Shown here: positions 1 to 10,572 of the stretch, piece after piece | How positions within the stretch are numbered: position 1 is the stretch's first letter | Layout of the letters: every line of letters starts with the position of its first letter | Origin: Filobasidium wieringae | Lineage: Eukaryota; Basidiomycota; Tremellomycetes; Filobasidiales; Filobasidiaceae | Direction: 5' to 3' | NCBI GenBank assembly: GCA_001600055.1 | Contig: BCIV01000006.1 | Location: forward strand, 744,001 to 808,000 | Length of the DNA: 64,000 nt | The notes under the pieces: model-generated | Told to the model about the DNA's origin: nothing | The model's input: only the letters and a program-made list of their open reading frames with translations | Databases searched by the model: none | Translations under genes and position numbers: made by a program

Positions 1-643
1 GAGTTGTAGGGTTTCCCAATCTTATACCGGACGAAATGGAGTTCCTTCGAAAAGCTGTATCGCAAAACAGACAACATCCTCTCCAGTTCATCCGTCGAAT
101 TCCCCACACTGATGAAGGTCGAAAGGCAATGTGAGTTGATCGAGCTTCAGTTCGGAAACCTCTGAATTGACTGACCTAGCGAAGATGTCGGGCCGGTCTG
201 CATATTGCCAGTACTCCAAGTTGGGAATAGGTTCGAGAAGAGAAGCCGGAAGTGATAGTCGACTGGTGATGTGCAATCACAAGAGTATCAGTTGTGAAAC
301 AGCAAAGGAAGATAAAGGAGCTGGATTTACAGATTAGCTACATCCGAGACTCCGATCAACCTGTACGGGTAACGTTCAGCTGGTGCAATCACCCAAAAAA
401 TACATATCGTTACGTACTTCTTCAACAGGCCCAAGATGGTCTTGACTTTGCTATCTTGACCACCGCCGCTCTCTGCGAGTACAGCGGGAGCTACCAACGC
501 GATAAGGAAGGAGCGTCCCAAGATCAGGCTCTCATTCCAGTGTAAGGGTTTGGGCTACAACCAGACTTACCTGAATCGTCATCTTCGGTAGGGAGTCTAG
601 AGGTATCTAGGTGATCAACATCTTCTGAAGGAGTGCCTGCCAT
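1..643 (-). CDS. Oxysterol-binding protein family (OSH/ORP type), 5' part only
   Basis: Lipid-transfer protein of the oxysterol-binding family, which moves sterols or phosphoinositides/phosphatidylserine between membranes. Five exons are visible on the minus strand: 571-643, 418-490, 331-360, 176-262 and 1-108, the last running off the left edge. Joined they keep one frame. The text includes LRLSLPASLLEPIPNLEYWQ and later ERMLSVLRYSFSKELHFVR followed by GKPYNS, the classical N-terminal lid and first core strands of the ligand-binding domain. The ATG at 643 opens a short acidic leader of about 25 residues with no PH or ankyrin domain, so it resembles the short OSH4-7 class. The signature EQVSHHPP would lie outside the window and cannot be checked. 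Family call is secure; the subclass is inferred. Confidence 0.85.
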
Positions 644-1027
644 TGTTGATTTGGATTATATAGATTGCGATTCAGGTGTGTTATGAGTGGGTGTGCAGCG
701 ATCGCCCGATTGCGACGAATTTAGCTATCTAAACAGTGCTTGTGGAGCCGTTACTAGTCGGCAGGAAGCGAAACTGAGTGTGATGCGTTAGAGCGAGTAC
801 GACGGTTGTCGGAGTGTATGAACGATGATGATAACGACTGATCCAAGGTATAACAACCCTTTCATTCCAGTTCAAAAGGCAGAAACGTTCATTTATCTCG
901 ATTGGCGGTTGGGCGGTTCGAGCGTTAGTGACGCCAGCAAAAACGTAATAAACGCGCTACCGCTACGCAGGAAATCTAACCCCGCAACCCCGCAACTTCT
1001 ACTATATTATGGTTACTACACCTTGTC
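644..1027. other. Intergenic, promoter side of the OSBP gene
   Basis: Lies between the start of the oxysterol-binding protein gene and the 3' end of TRM9, both on the minus strand. I see only short meaningless open frames and no RNA gene or repeat. Confidence 0.5.
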
Positions 1028-2241
1028 TCAATAAACTCCAACCTCTCCTTCCAAGTACCAGTTGTCTTTTTCATACCCTTCTTCTACGATCCTCAGCCAC
1101 TTGTTTCCCTTTTCGCCAGCAGGTTTCCTCTCCTTGTCGTCCTTGATACAGAAGCCCATCTCACTCGCGGCAAGAAGAACAGATTCTCTGAGCTCTCCTT
1201 TCATGTAGAGATGGTAGTAACGATGAAACACCTGAGCCTGTTGAGCTGCAGTGGCTTCTTTCGATTCAGTTCGTGGAGTTTCATCGTGTAGTGTCGTTTC
1301 GTTCATTAGTGTTGTTATTGTCGTTGTGTCGTCCATTTGAGTCGCCGAGAGCGCGTCGCCTGTACCTCCCTCAACTCTCTTCTTCCGCTTCACCTTAACT
1401 TCCTTAACCTTCTTCTCCTGCCTGATAGGAACCACCCAAGGGACCATTACATCCTGGCCCTTCTGTACATCACCCATTTCCTCTGTGGGGGCAAGGATTC
1501 CCATTTTCCGCTTGCTATTCTCCCCCTGTTCGAACGCCCATACGTAGATGAGAAACCTCGAATAGGGTGACCGAGTAGAAAGGAGAAGCGGTTTAAGGAG
1601 CATCTGCACAGAATGTGTTCGACGTGATGGTGTGGAAAGATGATGGATTGCTGCGATAGAAATTGCAAAGTCCTGTTCACGAAATTATCAATTAGCTCAA
1701 TTCGGTCATGATTGAATGGCAGATTCACTCACAAAGACCCCCTGTCTCCAACCATCGAACCCCAGATCTCCTCGAACACATTCCTCCTTGATGCCCTCCC
1801 CCTCTGATTGACGCTGAGCATCACTGAGCAACCCCGAACTCCGATCAAGAGCAATCATCCAGCTTCCCTCACTACCGGATCGAGCGACTGGCAAGTATTT
1901 GCCATTTCCTGCTCCCGAGTCGAGTCCGATCGAGTGAGCTGGTAAGGAGTTCAGGAAGCGCTCGATAATTGGCCATGGCTGTGTGCAGGTCAAGTCAGAT
2001 CAAGCAAGAGCAAGCATTGTAACTCAGTCGGACCCACTTTGTACCGAGTTTTACTGAAATGAGGAGCAATAGTCTCGTACACATCATGAACCATCCTCTG
2101 TTCCCTCTCTTCGGCCGTCTCTTCTGTATCGGGCTTGAATTGCGTAGGGACAACAGGAGCTATGACCGGTTCAAGATCGGCACTCGATTTCGGTCTCGGT
2201 CCCTGTCCCAATCCATCCTGCTTTTCCTCCGAAGCTATCAT
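1028..2241 (-). CDS. TRM9: tRNA wobble-uridine carboxymethyl methyltransferase Trm9
   Basis: SAM-dependent methyltransferase that, with Trm112, completes mcm5U (and mcm5s2U) at the wobble uridine of several tRNAs. Three exons, 2038-2241, 1733-1978 and 1028-1672, give 364 residues; each exon is a multiple of three. After an acidic leader come EREQRMVHDVYETIAPHFSK and then the SAM-binding motif around LDSGAGNGKYLP, the catalytic-fold stretch DFAISIAAIHHL, and the family C-terminus RFLIYVWAFEQGENSK, QDVMVPWVVP and HRYYHLYMKGEL. The C-terminal half carries a basic low-complexity insert (about residues 240-290) common in fungal homologues. No AlkB or RRM domain is fused, so it is the fungal Trm9 form rather than ALKBH8. 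Confidence 0.93.
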
Positions 2242-2612
2242 CGATTGGGAGATCTTTTGCGAACTCTTTGGGAAATCAGATCTGTTGAATCAGGACTGAG
2301 AACATCAACCAACTCCATGTGCAAGCAGGTTGGGTGATCATCAACTAAATTAGCTTCCGTAAGATGAGTTTTGCGACTCCTACAGCCAAACTGAAGCGCA
2401 GAGCAGAGCGCAGAAGCATGACGTAACGCAAATGATACGGATCAGGCCGTGATAATCCTAATCATCGCCTCCGGTATAGGATACCTTACTAGCTATACTA
2501 CGTCTACGAGATCTACGAAGTCATCAGGCGTTCCTCACTACTACCTAATACGAATCTCTCAGAGAATACAGCACAGCAACAGCAAACTCGCAGACACAGA
2601 TACTCTAGCACA
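2242..2612. promoter_or_regulatory. Divergent promoter TRM9 / PMP3, with a CRE-like site
   Basis: The 371 bp between the two start codons must hold both promoters. A TGACGTAA octamer (2419-2426) resembles an ATF/CREB-type bZIP site, which would fit stress control of PMP3, but a single octamer is weak evidence. No TATA box is obvious near either start. Confidence 0.3.
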
Positions 2613-3260
2613 ATGCCTGTCCGAGGAAACGACATTCTACTAATCCTTGTAGCGATCCTTTTCCCTGTAAGCCCTTTCATGCTGTGCGAGCAGTGTTACC
2701 TCTGAACTGATATGATCCTAATATGTAGCCCGCTTCGGTCTTTTTCATCACTGGATGTTCTTGCGACTTGCTCATGTGAGTTTCGTCGTTGAATGTGGTT
2801 GCCTTTTTGTTGAGCTTTAACTGATAATACGATGTGTACAGTAACATCCTCTTGACCGCCTTGGGTGTATGTCCTTCCTTTCTCCCTTTATCGTACACGC
2901 TCTCAGCCGATGATACTGACTATCAAACCAATCCTATAAACAGTACCTTCCTGGCCACATCCACGCATTCTAGTGAGCAATTTCCTTCTTCCAATTTTCC
3001 CCGTTTCTGTATCCTAAACTCGCTTCGTGCCGGAAAACAGCCTCATCTACAAGAAAATGGAGGCCGAGTCCCTATACGGTCCTAGTAACTACGTCTCTTT
3101 GGGTAACGGACATTTCGAACCCGCAAGAGGTGTCGGTGAGTTGTTCTTCCTTGCTTGATGCATTGCGCTTTGTATAGCAGAAGCAGTTGGCTGATTCCCA
3201 GCTCACACCATAGTCTACGAGGAACAGGGTCCTCAGAGGGGATACGGAGCCACCGCTTAA
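2613..3260 (+). CDS. PMP3: Plasma membrane proteolipid 3 (Pmp3/UPF0057 family)
   Basis: Small two-helix plasma-membrane proteolipid that modulates membrane potential and salt/cation tolerance. Six exons (2613-2666, 2729-2775, 2842-2866, 2944-2972, 3041-3135, 3214-3260) encode 98 residues. Residues 1-55 carry the family pattern: MPVRGNDILLILVAILFPPA, then FFITGCSCDLLINILLTALG and YLPGHIHAFYLIYKKM. The usual protein stops near here; this one continues with about 45 polar residues rich in Gly, Tyr and Glu, seen in some filamentous and basidiomycete homologues. Introns interrupt almost every 15 codons. The frame closes exactly across all five introns, which supports the model. Confidence 0.93.
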
Positions 3261-3518
3261 GCTGTGCAGGATTACTATTGTGCGGGCCTTTGAGCGCCAG
3301 GCATGGAGCATGCGTAGCCGTAGGGACGGCTCTCGCTGGGAAGACAGGGAAAGGTTGTTCTGTATTTTAGCTATCGGACATCAAGATTAGGCGATTGGAT
3401 ATAGGAGTGATTGCGAGTAGAATGAAACAATTGAGAGACGAGCTGCTAGCAATCTGACGCCGATGCACTACATGGTCGACCTATACTTGTGTATAAATCA
3501 AAGCGTGAAAACCTCGTC

Positions 3519-3589
3519 GGCCTCCTGGTGTAATGGCAACACTAGAGTCTCATAATCTCTCACTCCGAGTTCGATTCTCGGGGAGGCCA
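3519..3589 (+). tRNA. tRNA-Met (CAT), elongator type
   Basis: A 71-nt cloverleaf: 7-bp acceptor stem GGCCTCC/GGAGGCC, D stem GTGT/ACAC, anticodon arm AGAGT-CTCATAA-TCTCT with CAT at the anticodon, 4-nt variable loop, T arm CCGAG-TTCGATT-CTCGG, discriminator A. The T-T mismatch at 31:39 is also known in other eukaryotic elongator tRNA-Met. G1:C72 and the absence of three G:C pairs next to the anticodon loop exclude the initiator. No intron. The gene stands alone between PMP3 and MAD2. Confidence 0.93.
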
Positions 3590-3617
3590 GTAAATCGTTG
3601 TTACGCGGCTCGGGTGC

Positions 3618-3659
3618 AAGCTGCTGGGGTTGCAAGTGCTCCGACTGCAGCTTTTTTTT
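3618..3659 (+). terminator. Hairpin plus T8, probable Pol III terminator of the tRNA
   Basis: AAGCTGC (3618-3624) pairs perfectly with GCAGCTT (3647-3653), and the second arm runs into a run of eight T (3652-3659). No run of four or more T lies between the tRNA end (3589) and this point, so Pol III would be expected to read through about 60 nt of trailer. Terminator function is inferred from position and T-run. Confidence 0.55.
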
Positions 3660-4206
3660 GCTTAGGAGAACGTGTTGGTCCAAACCTGCACAGACGTTCA
3701 AGGTCTGTATTGAGGTTTTTCAATTGATAACGCTGGACGGTTGAAAGGCCCGCTTTCTTTTGGGAATGGATGTGACCCTCGAGTCCGATTGCTGAGAAGG
3801 CACGAATTTATTATGGACTAGAAGCTTTAGCTGAATTGACCGCGAAATAGGAATATCCCCTTAGCTTAGCTGTCTAGCCTAGCTAACTCTCTAGTCTCTG
3901 AATGTGGGAGAGATCAGGTTGCAACGGCCAGCTAAATAGCAGTACGATCGATTTGAGGGAAGTGGAAAAAGTACCCGGTTTGTTGTTTGTTTACGTTTTC
4001 ACGCAGGAGGTGGATGTCAATGAGTTCAACGTGCATGAGATTTGGCAACACCTCCAACGATTTCAGGGCTACAATCAACTCTACATAGCTCGCCGTCCTT
4101 ACCACTCTCGACGGGAAGCGTAAATTCGATCGCAACCATACAATCGCTCGGACAACGATCCAGCTAGATATTACATACCAACCTTCACGCTCAACGTTCC
4201 TACAAG
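3660..4206. other. Intergenic before MAD2
   Basis: Holds the MAD2 promoter. A short stretch (about 3858-3897) is built from repeated TTAGC/CTAGC-like pentamers. Open frames at 3902-4135 have no family features. Nothing else seen. Confidence 0.4.
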
Positions 4207-5324
4207 ATGGCTATGAAGCAAGCGACTAGAACTAATCAGGCGATTTCCCTAAAAGGATCGACCAAGGTAGCCTTTTGTTGGAACTTTACTACAATTCAAA
4301 AACAGAGGCTGACCTATTAGCTATAAATGATGGACAGATCGTTACAGAATTCTTCGAGTATTCCGTCAACAGGTAAGTGTACTAAGAAAACAAGTCTTGA
4401 CATCATTCACTGAGGTGTAACTTATAGTATTCTCTACCAGAGGAACATATACCCTCCAGAAGATTTCCGGTAAGTTGTGTACACCGCGTGTTCGATGGCC
4501 CGGCCGAGGTTGACTTTCTGCCATGCGGGATGACAGAATGGTCAAGAAGTACGGACTGCCCATGCTTATCACTGCCGACGAAGAATTGAAAGCGTATATC
4601 GAGACGATCCTCAAACAAGTACATGGTAGGTTGGCGCAGAGTCGGACTGGAATATCATAGTTGATAACTAACCTTCTTCGTAGACTGGCTGATGCAGAAG
4701 ACAATCACGAGGCTAGTGTTAGCGATCACTTCGAAGGAAACGCTAGAAACTGTTGAGCGATGGCAATTCGATATCATCACTGAAGACGGAGAGAAAGATG
4801 GATCTGCAAACACCGAGTCGGCTGAAGGTATGTGATTCTGTTGTCGCCGTAGATACGTGACATTGACGGCCTGTGTGCTGTGTGGTCAGGATCTGCCAAG
4901 AATAAACCGAAGGAAAAGACAGAGAAAGAGGTGCAGGTCGAAATCAGGGAAATCATGAAGCAGATTACTGCTTCTGTCACTTTCCTTCCCGTCTTGGAAG
5001 AAGAATGTAAGCGAATGTCTAAGGCTCCTATACACACCAACAGCTTCATTTACGCTTTAATCGCTCTCAGGCTCCTTCACTCTGCTCGCTTACACCTCAA
5101 CTCAAGATCCCCTCCCATTGCCAGAGATGTGGAATGACGCCGACCCTCATCTCATCGACAAGGGTAAGGTTGAACAAGTCAGGTTGAGGAGTTTCAGCAC
5201 AAACGTGCACAAGATGGAGGTTCGTCTTCGTTTGCTACCTGATGTTGCTGCGGCATTCAACACAACTGATCGTACTTACACTCCTGTACATCAGGCTATG
5301 GTTGCGTACCGTGTCGGTGAATAG
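4207..5324 (+). CDS. MAD2: Spindle checkpoint HORMA protein Mad2
   Basis: HORMA-domain protein that binds Cdc20 and inhibits the anaphase-promoting complex when kinetochores are unattached. Eight exons (4207-4266, 4338-4372, 4428-4469, 4537-4625, 4684-4827, 4890-5006, 5071-5219, 5295-5324) give 221 residues. Diagnostic text: ISLKGSTKIVTEFFEYSVNS, ILYQRNIYPPEDF, KKYGLPMLITADEELKAYIE, VERWQFDI, and the safety-belt end RSFSTNVHKMEAMVAYRVGE. An acidic, lysine-rich insert of roughly 25 residues sits after the ERWQFDI strand, longer than in yeast. The last intron (5220-5294) is 75 nt without a stop, so a program could miss it; splicing it restores the conserved join between HKME and AMVAYR. Confidence 0.95.
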
Positions 5325-5697
5325 TCTGGAGGACTACCATCACTTACACTTTGACCCAGACCTGGAAAGCTGTACATTATTAGAACCGCCTGTGACGATC
5401 ACTTTTCCCACTCGGACCATGTCATTCATACCCATGATAACCTTTACTCGTCTATAAACCTTGTCCTTATTGCGTGTTGAGATCCGGCAGCCCGTAAGAC
5501 AAACATTATAGACTTCCACTTCACCGTTCTGTCGGAATATGACGAGGTCATGAATTTCGCGCGCTACGATCTCAAATCGCTCGGAACTTTGAAGTTCCGG
5601 ATATGAAAGTCAGAATCGTAGTGCCAACGTCCGGGCCAGATCTAGACTAGTAATACCTTAACTTCGTAACACCACTAGCCCGTCTAAAGGGTTCGAT
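5325..5697. promoter_or_regulatory. Intergenic MAD2-SAM50, SAM50 promoter
   Basis: 373 bp between genes on the same strand. Besides the inverted repeat at 5582-5599 I see no TATA box or other element. Confidence 0.35.
5582..5599. repeat. 18-bp palindrome upstream of SAM50
   Basis: CGGAACTT and AAGTTCCG face each other across a two-base spacer, about 100 bp upstream of the SAM50 start codon. The symmetry suggests a dimeric factor site; the CGG ends are of the kind Zn2Cys6 proteins use, but this is only suggestive. Confidence 0.45.
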
Positions 5698-7986
5698 ATG
5701 GATCCCCATCAGCCTGAACCACGTTCTGCTACAGTGGAGGAAGTCGATGTCGATATTGGGTTCCAGGTGAATTTAACACGCAGAACGTTATATCTGGTCA
5801 TGCTAACAGACCTCATACTCGCTTATCCGTAGCCAAGACAAGGAGAGCCTCAGCTTCGAGCTCCTCTGGCTAGCGATATCTTTCGAGACATTCGAGAACC
5901 TGCTTACAGGCGAGGTAAATATGCCGATGACCAAACTCGAATCGGAATCCTGATTCCATTTCCTTCGATGTTACTAGAGACTCAAGGGGAAGAGGTTAGA
6001 CAATGGCAGGAAGAGCAATTTCAGAAAAAGTTGAGGGGAGAGTACGAGGAGATGCAAAAGAGGCTGCACGAAGTGGTAGGTCAAGTATAAATACGATTAT
6101 CAGGACATTCAACTAATATCGCCGAGGACAGGTTTCAACATCCCTAGACCATCCTCTACACGTTTCCGCGATCCGTATACCAAACCCTCCAAAAGTTACG
6201 AGGTCTTCTTTTCTCTCGTCCCTTATCAGTCCTTTCATATCCAAACCATCATCTTCGGTATTATCTGTTCCTTGGCTAAACCCTGCTGGAACAAGCGGTT
6301 CGCCAACACCTCCACAAACGTTACAAGAAATCTTGGTCTCGACTAAAGCTTTGGCAGCTCATCTGAGAAGCTTTGATATCTTCCATGAGGATCTCGATGT
6401 CAAGTTCCAACCTGCTGAGGGGGGAGCTGTAGGTGATGTGGATTTGGTATTAGGGCTTAGGGAGAAGGGCAGGCTATTCTTGAAGGGGGGTACCGAGATT
6501 GGCGGTGGAGAAGGTGGAGCTGTAAGTCGCATGAAATATTGGACTCAGTAGAAGATTTGTCTCACCTGTTCGACACAGAATGCCACCGCTCGATTGAGAA
6601 ATGTTTTCGGTGGGGCAGAAACGCTCGAGCTGAATGCTACTTACGGTACAAAAACCAAATCCGCGTATCAGGTACGTTTCTCGACAGACATGGGCGTTAA
6701 TACGAATTTGAACTGCACTGAGTACGGTCCGGTCATAGATTCTATTCGCAACTCCACTCCTAGCTTCTCCCCTGCTCAATCTGTCTTTGTCCGCTTTCTC
6801 GCTCGACCGGGACAACACTGCCTTTGCTGCTCATCGGGAACGATCGGAAGGTGCTAGAGCCCGAGTCAGCGTAAGTAACATGGATGCTTTCAACACGCCT
6901 TTCTTGTGGGAAAGCGACTGAAACTTCGATGTCACCTTAGGCTAGAGCCCCATGGGGTACTCATGATGTCATGTACGAATATGTTAACAGGGAAATTGGT
7001 AACTTGACCTCAAAGGCTTCCCTGTCGTAAGTCACATCGTTGCGGTCAGTGCGGTTCTCAACTGATCGATATCTCCCTTCAGTATTCGAGAACTTGCTCA
7101 TCCAACAACTAAGGCCAGTCTTGTACACACATTCACCCGAGATACTCGAGACGACCCTTGGACAGGCTCCAAGGGGTCACTTCTGAAGGTTTCTCACGTA
7201 AGGCAGACGTGCTGTGACATCTGCACCATACTGCTACTGACGCCAAAGTATCATAGGAATATGCAGGACTACCGGGAAGTTCTGCTTCTGCAAATTTCTT
7301 CAAGAGTACTGCCCAAACTCAACTGTCTAGGTTATTATGGCCTGGCTCCGGTTGGGTAAGCATACCGTGTCAGCCCATCTTGAACGTTTTCGCTAACTCT
7401 TAGCATACGATCAGCACTACTCCCTTGCTTCGATGACAACGATTTCGGTGCCACTGTCATCCTCCGGCAAGACTGCCTTGCCTGACAGGATTTTCCTTGG
7501 AGGGCCCAATAGTGTGAGAGGCTGGAGGATAGGTGGAATGGGTCTGAGAGACGGATGTGAGTAGTATTCGATTTTACTATGGTGTTTTGAACTGATCCAA
7601 ATTACCTGAACAGACGATTCCCTTGGAGGGGATCTCGCCTTTGCTGCGGGTGTGTCAGTCTTTGCACCATTCCCCATCAAGCCAGAATGGCCCGTCAAGC
7701 TGCATGGCTTCTTGAACACTGGGAAAGTCACCGCATGGAACACCCGTACGTTTGAGCAAGACGGTGCGGAACCTCCGTACTGACTATGATTGTGATTGCA
7801 GAACGGACGTTTGTCGATAACGTCAGCAACTTGTATTCATCGCCAAACCTCAGCGCCGGTTTTGGGTTCTTGTACAGGTTAGACCCCATAAGGATCGAGC
7901 TGAACATGGCTCTCCCCCTTGTAGGTCGAAGAGGTGAAGGTTGGGCGAGAGGACTGGGCGTAGGGATAGGTTTAGAATTCCTGTAA
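5698..7986 (+). CDS. SAM50: Mitochondrial sorting and assembly machinery subunit Sam50
   Basis: Outer-membrane beta-barrel of the Omp85 family, core of the SAM complex that inserts beta-barrel proteins. Eleven exons (first 5698-5766, last 7802-7986) sum to 561 residues in one frame. Residues about 110-230 form the single POTRA domain (ending VDLVLGLREKGRLFLKGGTE); the barrel then starts with ARLRNVFGGAETLELNATYG. Later strands include FSLDRDNTAFAAHRE and the Omp85 loop 6 region, FFLGGP-like here as RIFLGGPNSVRGWRIGG, with the VRGW arginine conserved. It ends in a beta signal closing on an aromatic: GVGIGLEFL. The acceptor for exon 9 must be at 7414 rather than 7404 to keep the frame. Confidence 0.94.
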
Positions 7987-8320
7987 ACCAACATAGCAAA
8001 CGACACATGAATCATCGCATATGCCTCCACTCCGAAAAAGGTTTTTATCTTGTTCGCAGCAGCTCGAGTGTAAAGTCTTCTTGACCGGTATATGGAAGCC
8101 GCTCTTGAGGGATACGAAGCGGTCGACCATGATTAAGTGTTGTTTATCCGCGGCAATATCGATACAAAAGTGGACTTGATGTTCAAGCGTTTGCGGCCCT
8201 AGCCTGCGATGACTCTGGTTATCATCCCTCTCATATTTTAGCTCTCGCTCCCATAATCTGCTTTCCAGTCTCCGGCATCCCGTCGTTATTCTTTTCCTTT
8301 CCTCTAGCCAACCCCTTCGT
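7987..8320. other. Convergent 3' spacer after SAM50
   Basis: Space between the 3' ends of SAM50 (+) and the small membrane protein (-). No gene or repeat seen. Confidence 0.4.
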
Positions 8321-8568
8321 CTAAAATCCGGGAACCAGGATACCTCCGAAGTTCCTGACAGCTAGGATTCCAAGAGTGAAAGTGGTGACCCCAATGGCAA
8401 TGCTAAAGCAAGAAGAGGGTATCAGGACCTGTCTCTTCGTGATGAACGCATATTTGCTACAGACTTGATGTTTCCTGCTCGGTGCTCAGGGTTGACAACT
8501 TGGTCGTTCCAGAACCAGGTCAAAGGGTTCTGGGCAGGGCCAGTAATGTATTGAGGTTGGGCAGGCAT
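8321..8568 (-). CDS. 61-aa single-span membrane protein, function not recognised
   Basis: Two exons, 8465-8568 and 8321-8402, join in frame to a 61-residue protein too short for most gene callers. The N-terminal half is polar (MPAQPQYITGPAQNPLTWFW), the C-terminal half is one hydrophobic helix (IAIGVTTFTLGILAVRNFGG) followed by a short tail ILVPGF. Splice sites are GT...AG. This layout resembles small subunits of mitochondrial outer- or inner-membrane complexes (for instance small TOM subunits), and its neighbour is SAM50, but I recognise no family motif and do not assign a function. Confidence 0.65.
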
Positions 8569-8963
8569 TCTTTATTGTGTTCACAAATCGAAGAGGTATT
8601 GTATTAAGAAGACCAAGCCAGGCATCACAATAGCAGAGTTCGATAATTCATCATCTTGGTCGAAAAGTAGATCGATGGACGAGAAGTCTACGGACAGAGC
8701 TTCCGTAGCGGTCGGTTTCCGCCTTACTTCTCGATGTCTCATGTAAGTAGCAGCCGGCCTAACTGTCTAAAACTCAACTTAAGCTGGATTGTTATACAGG
8801 ACGATCAACCAAGATCAGTGATGGAAGGAGTATGGATACATGTGATTTTGAGGTGTTTAGCGATATACAACTTTCCTGCTACGGGTTACACGGGTTTCCA
8901 CTAGTACCAAAACCTCGGCCCGTTCGTGCTTCCAAGTATCTGGTTGCTTGAATGGATGATCGA
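8569..8963. other. Intergenic, promoter side of the 61-aa protein gene
   Basis: Lies between two minus-strand genes. No open frame of note, no RNA gene, no repeat. Confidence 0.4.
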
Positions 8964-10214
8964 CTACAATATGCTAGAGGCTTCTAGTTCCTTTTTGATC
9001 ATGTCTTGGGAGGACGACGGATAGTTAGAGCTGTCTGTTTTCAGTCGTTGAAGTTCATAGTGCTCCTGCGCATTCTGTGGAAGAGACGTCGGAGGCGAAG
9101 GTCCTTCTACAGCACGATCCCAGACTGACGAATCGGTAGGTAACATTGATACTTCTTTACCAGTCCGTCCTTGGTAGTCGAGGACTGGCATAGTCAGATT
9201 CGCTGCGGTACTGCCCGGAGTCCGCGAATTGATCGTGAAGAGCAAGGACAAGGCGTAAAGTTCAGTGATGACCTCAAGGAAGATCCAGAACGCCGTCGAA
9301 TCCGTCCTACGTGCCGCTGGGGATGTTAAGAACAAAACACACATGATTGCACCACAGATATGGGTGAGCAGAACGGTTTCCAGCGTCAAAGCAATCAAGC
9401 GCCAGACGATGCTGTTTCCTGTAGAGTAGGTGCCTTTAGATCGAGCCCTCCAGAAGCATAGTATAAGAGATGCAGTGATAAAGCCATCGAGACCTGCTGA
9501 TAGACCTAACCAGAGAATCGCGACAACTTGAGACGGGACTCTGATCGTGCGAGATCGGAATTCCTCATAAGTGACCACAGGATTATGCGCCCACAAGTAC
9601 GAAGTCACGGCCAAACTATCGATGTCTTTGTGTTGAGTTTAGGATAGATATCGTTAGAAGAAATGACTCACGAAATTCCGGCAACCAGCGTGATAGTCGG
9701 GATCACAATCATCAAGGCTCCAAACCAGGCCTTTCTTCCTAGCAATTTCCAAGCCCGCCTCCCGAAAAATAACTGGGCGGTATATGCCATCAAAGGGATC
9801 TACTTGTATCTCGGATGTAAGCTTAGTAGCGAACTGTTCTCAGCAAAATGCTCACCAATCCATCCTGGATGCTTAACGGCCACCAAAAGATATCCCATAC
9901 CCCTGGATTCCGAATTCCGTCAACGAAATATTTCCATGCAGTTGCGACGATAATCAATATCTGAGCAGTAGAGAGGAGAAATATCCATATTATAAAAAAC
10001 CTGAACTTCAAAGAATCCAGGCGATAGGTTCTGAAGTATCGGTATAGTTGCGAAATGTGTGCACCGTATAAGATGCACTGATTTCGCAAGTAACTGCTCA
10101 GTACCGTTCACAGCGTAGAGCTCTGGACGACACACTCACAGCTAGATATGACCCTATCAAGTAACCAGCAGGTATAACGGGATAGGGGTTATGGCTTTCG
10201 ATCGGCGATGTCAT
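8964..10214 (-). CDS. Seven-helix membrane protein, DUF6534-type
   Basis: Four exons (10140-10214, 9856-10077, 9672-9799, 8964-9615) give 358 residues. Hydrophobic segments run through the first 250 residues, roughly seven helices: the first in YLIGSYLA, the second after the loop YRTYRLDSLKFRFFIIWIFL, and later ones in VVAILWLGLSAGLDGFITAS and HICGAIMCVLFLTS. The layout of a cytosolic RTYRLDSLKFR-like loop and a LSAGLDGFITASLILCFWRA helix is typical of the large basidiomycete DUF6534 family, whose function is unknown. The last 100 residues are polar, Ser/Thr-rich and probably cytosolic. No transporter or receptor signature is visible. Confidence 0.78.
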
Positions 10215-10572
10215 GGAACTTCGAAGACCTGTTGGAGGAGATTGAAAGCAGGACCGTTCCTTCACGCCGATAGCCTCATTGATCAGCTGACTACGGGCCT
10301 CGGCAGTCTTCCTTAGGACAGATAACGACTAGTCACAGCTATTGAGAGATCCTGGCTCTTGACGCTGATTGTGTCAAAAGATGTTACAGATTCAAATGGA
10401 TGACTGTAAGATATCCGGAGTTTCGGAAGAAGATCAGCGGGAGCAAACGCGCATAACGACGATCACACCGGTTACAGCAGGCCCGAGCCAGAATGTAAGC
10501 GCCAGTATGGTGTAATGGCTACTACTATTACTATGTGTAACAGAAAGGGGATTATAAAGTATTCTATCGCTG
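10215..10572. other. Intergenic between DUF6534 gene and ArfGAP gene
   Basis: Contains an A-box-like TGGTGTAATGGC (about 10507-10518), identical to part of the tRNA-Met above, but no B box or cloverleaf. Otherwise nothing seen. Confidence 0.4.

Noticed and set aside
1337..1570. Plus-strand open frame inside TRM9
   Set aside because: Shadow of the minus-strand coding exon; no family features.
10500..10560. TGGTGTAATGGC identical to part of the tRNA-Met D arm
   Set aside because: No B box or acceptor stem follows; the match is only 12 bases.
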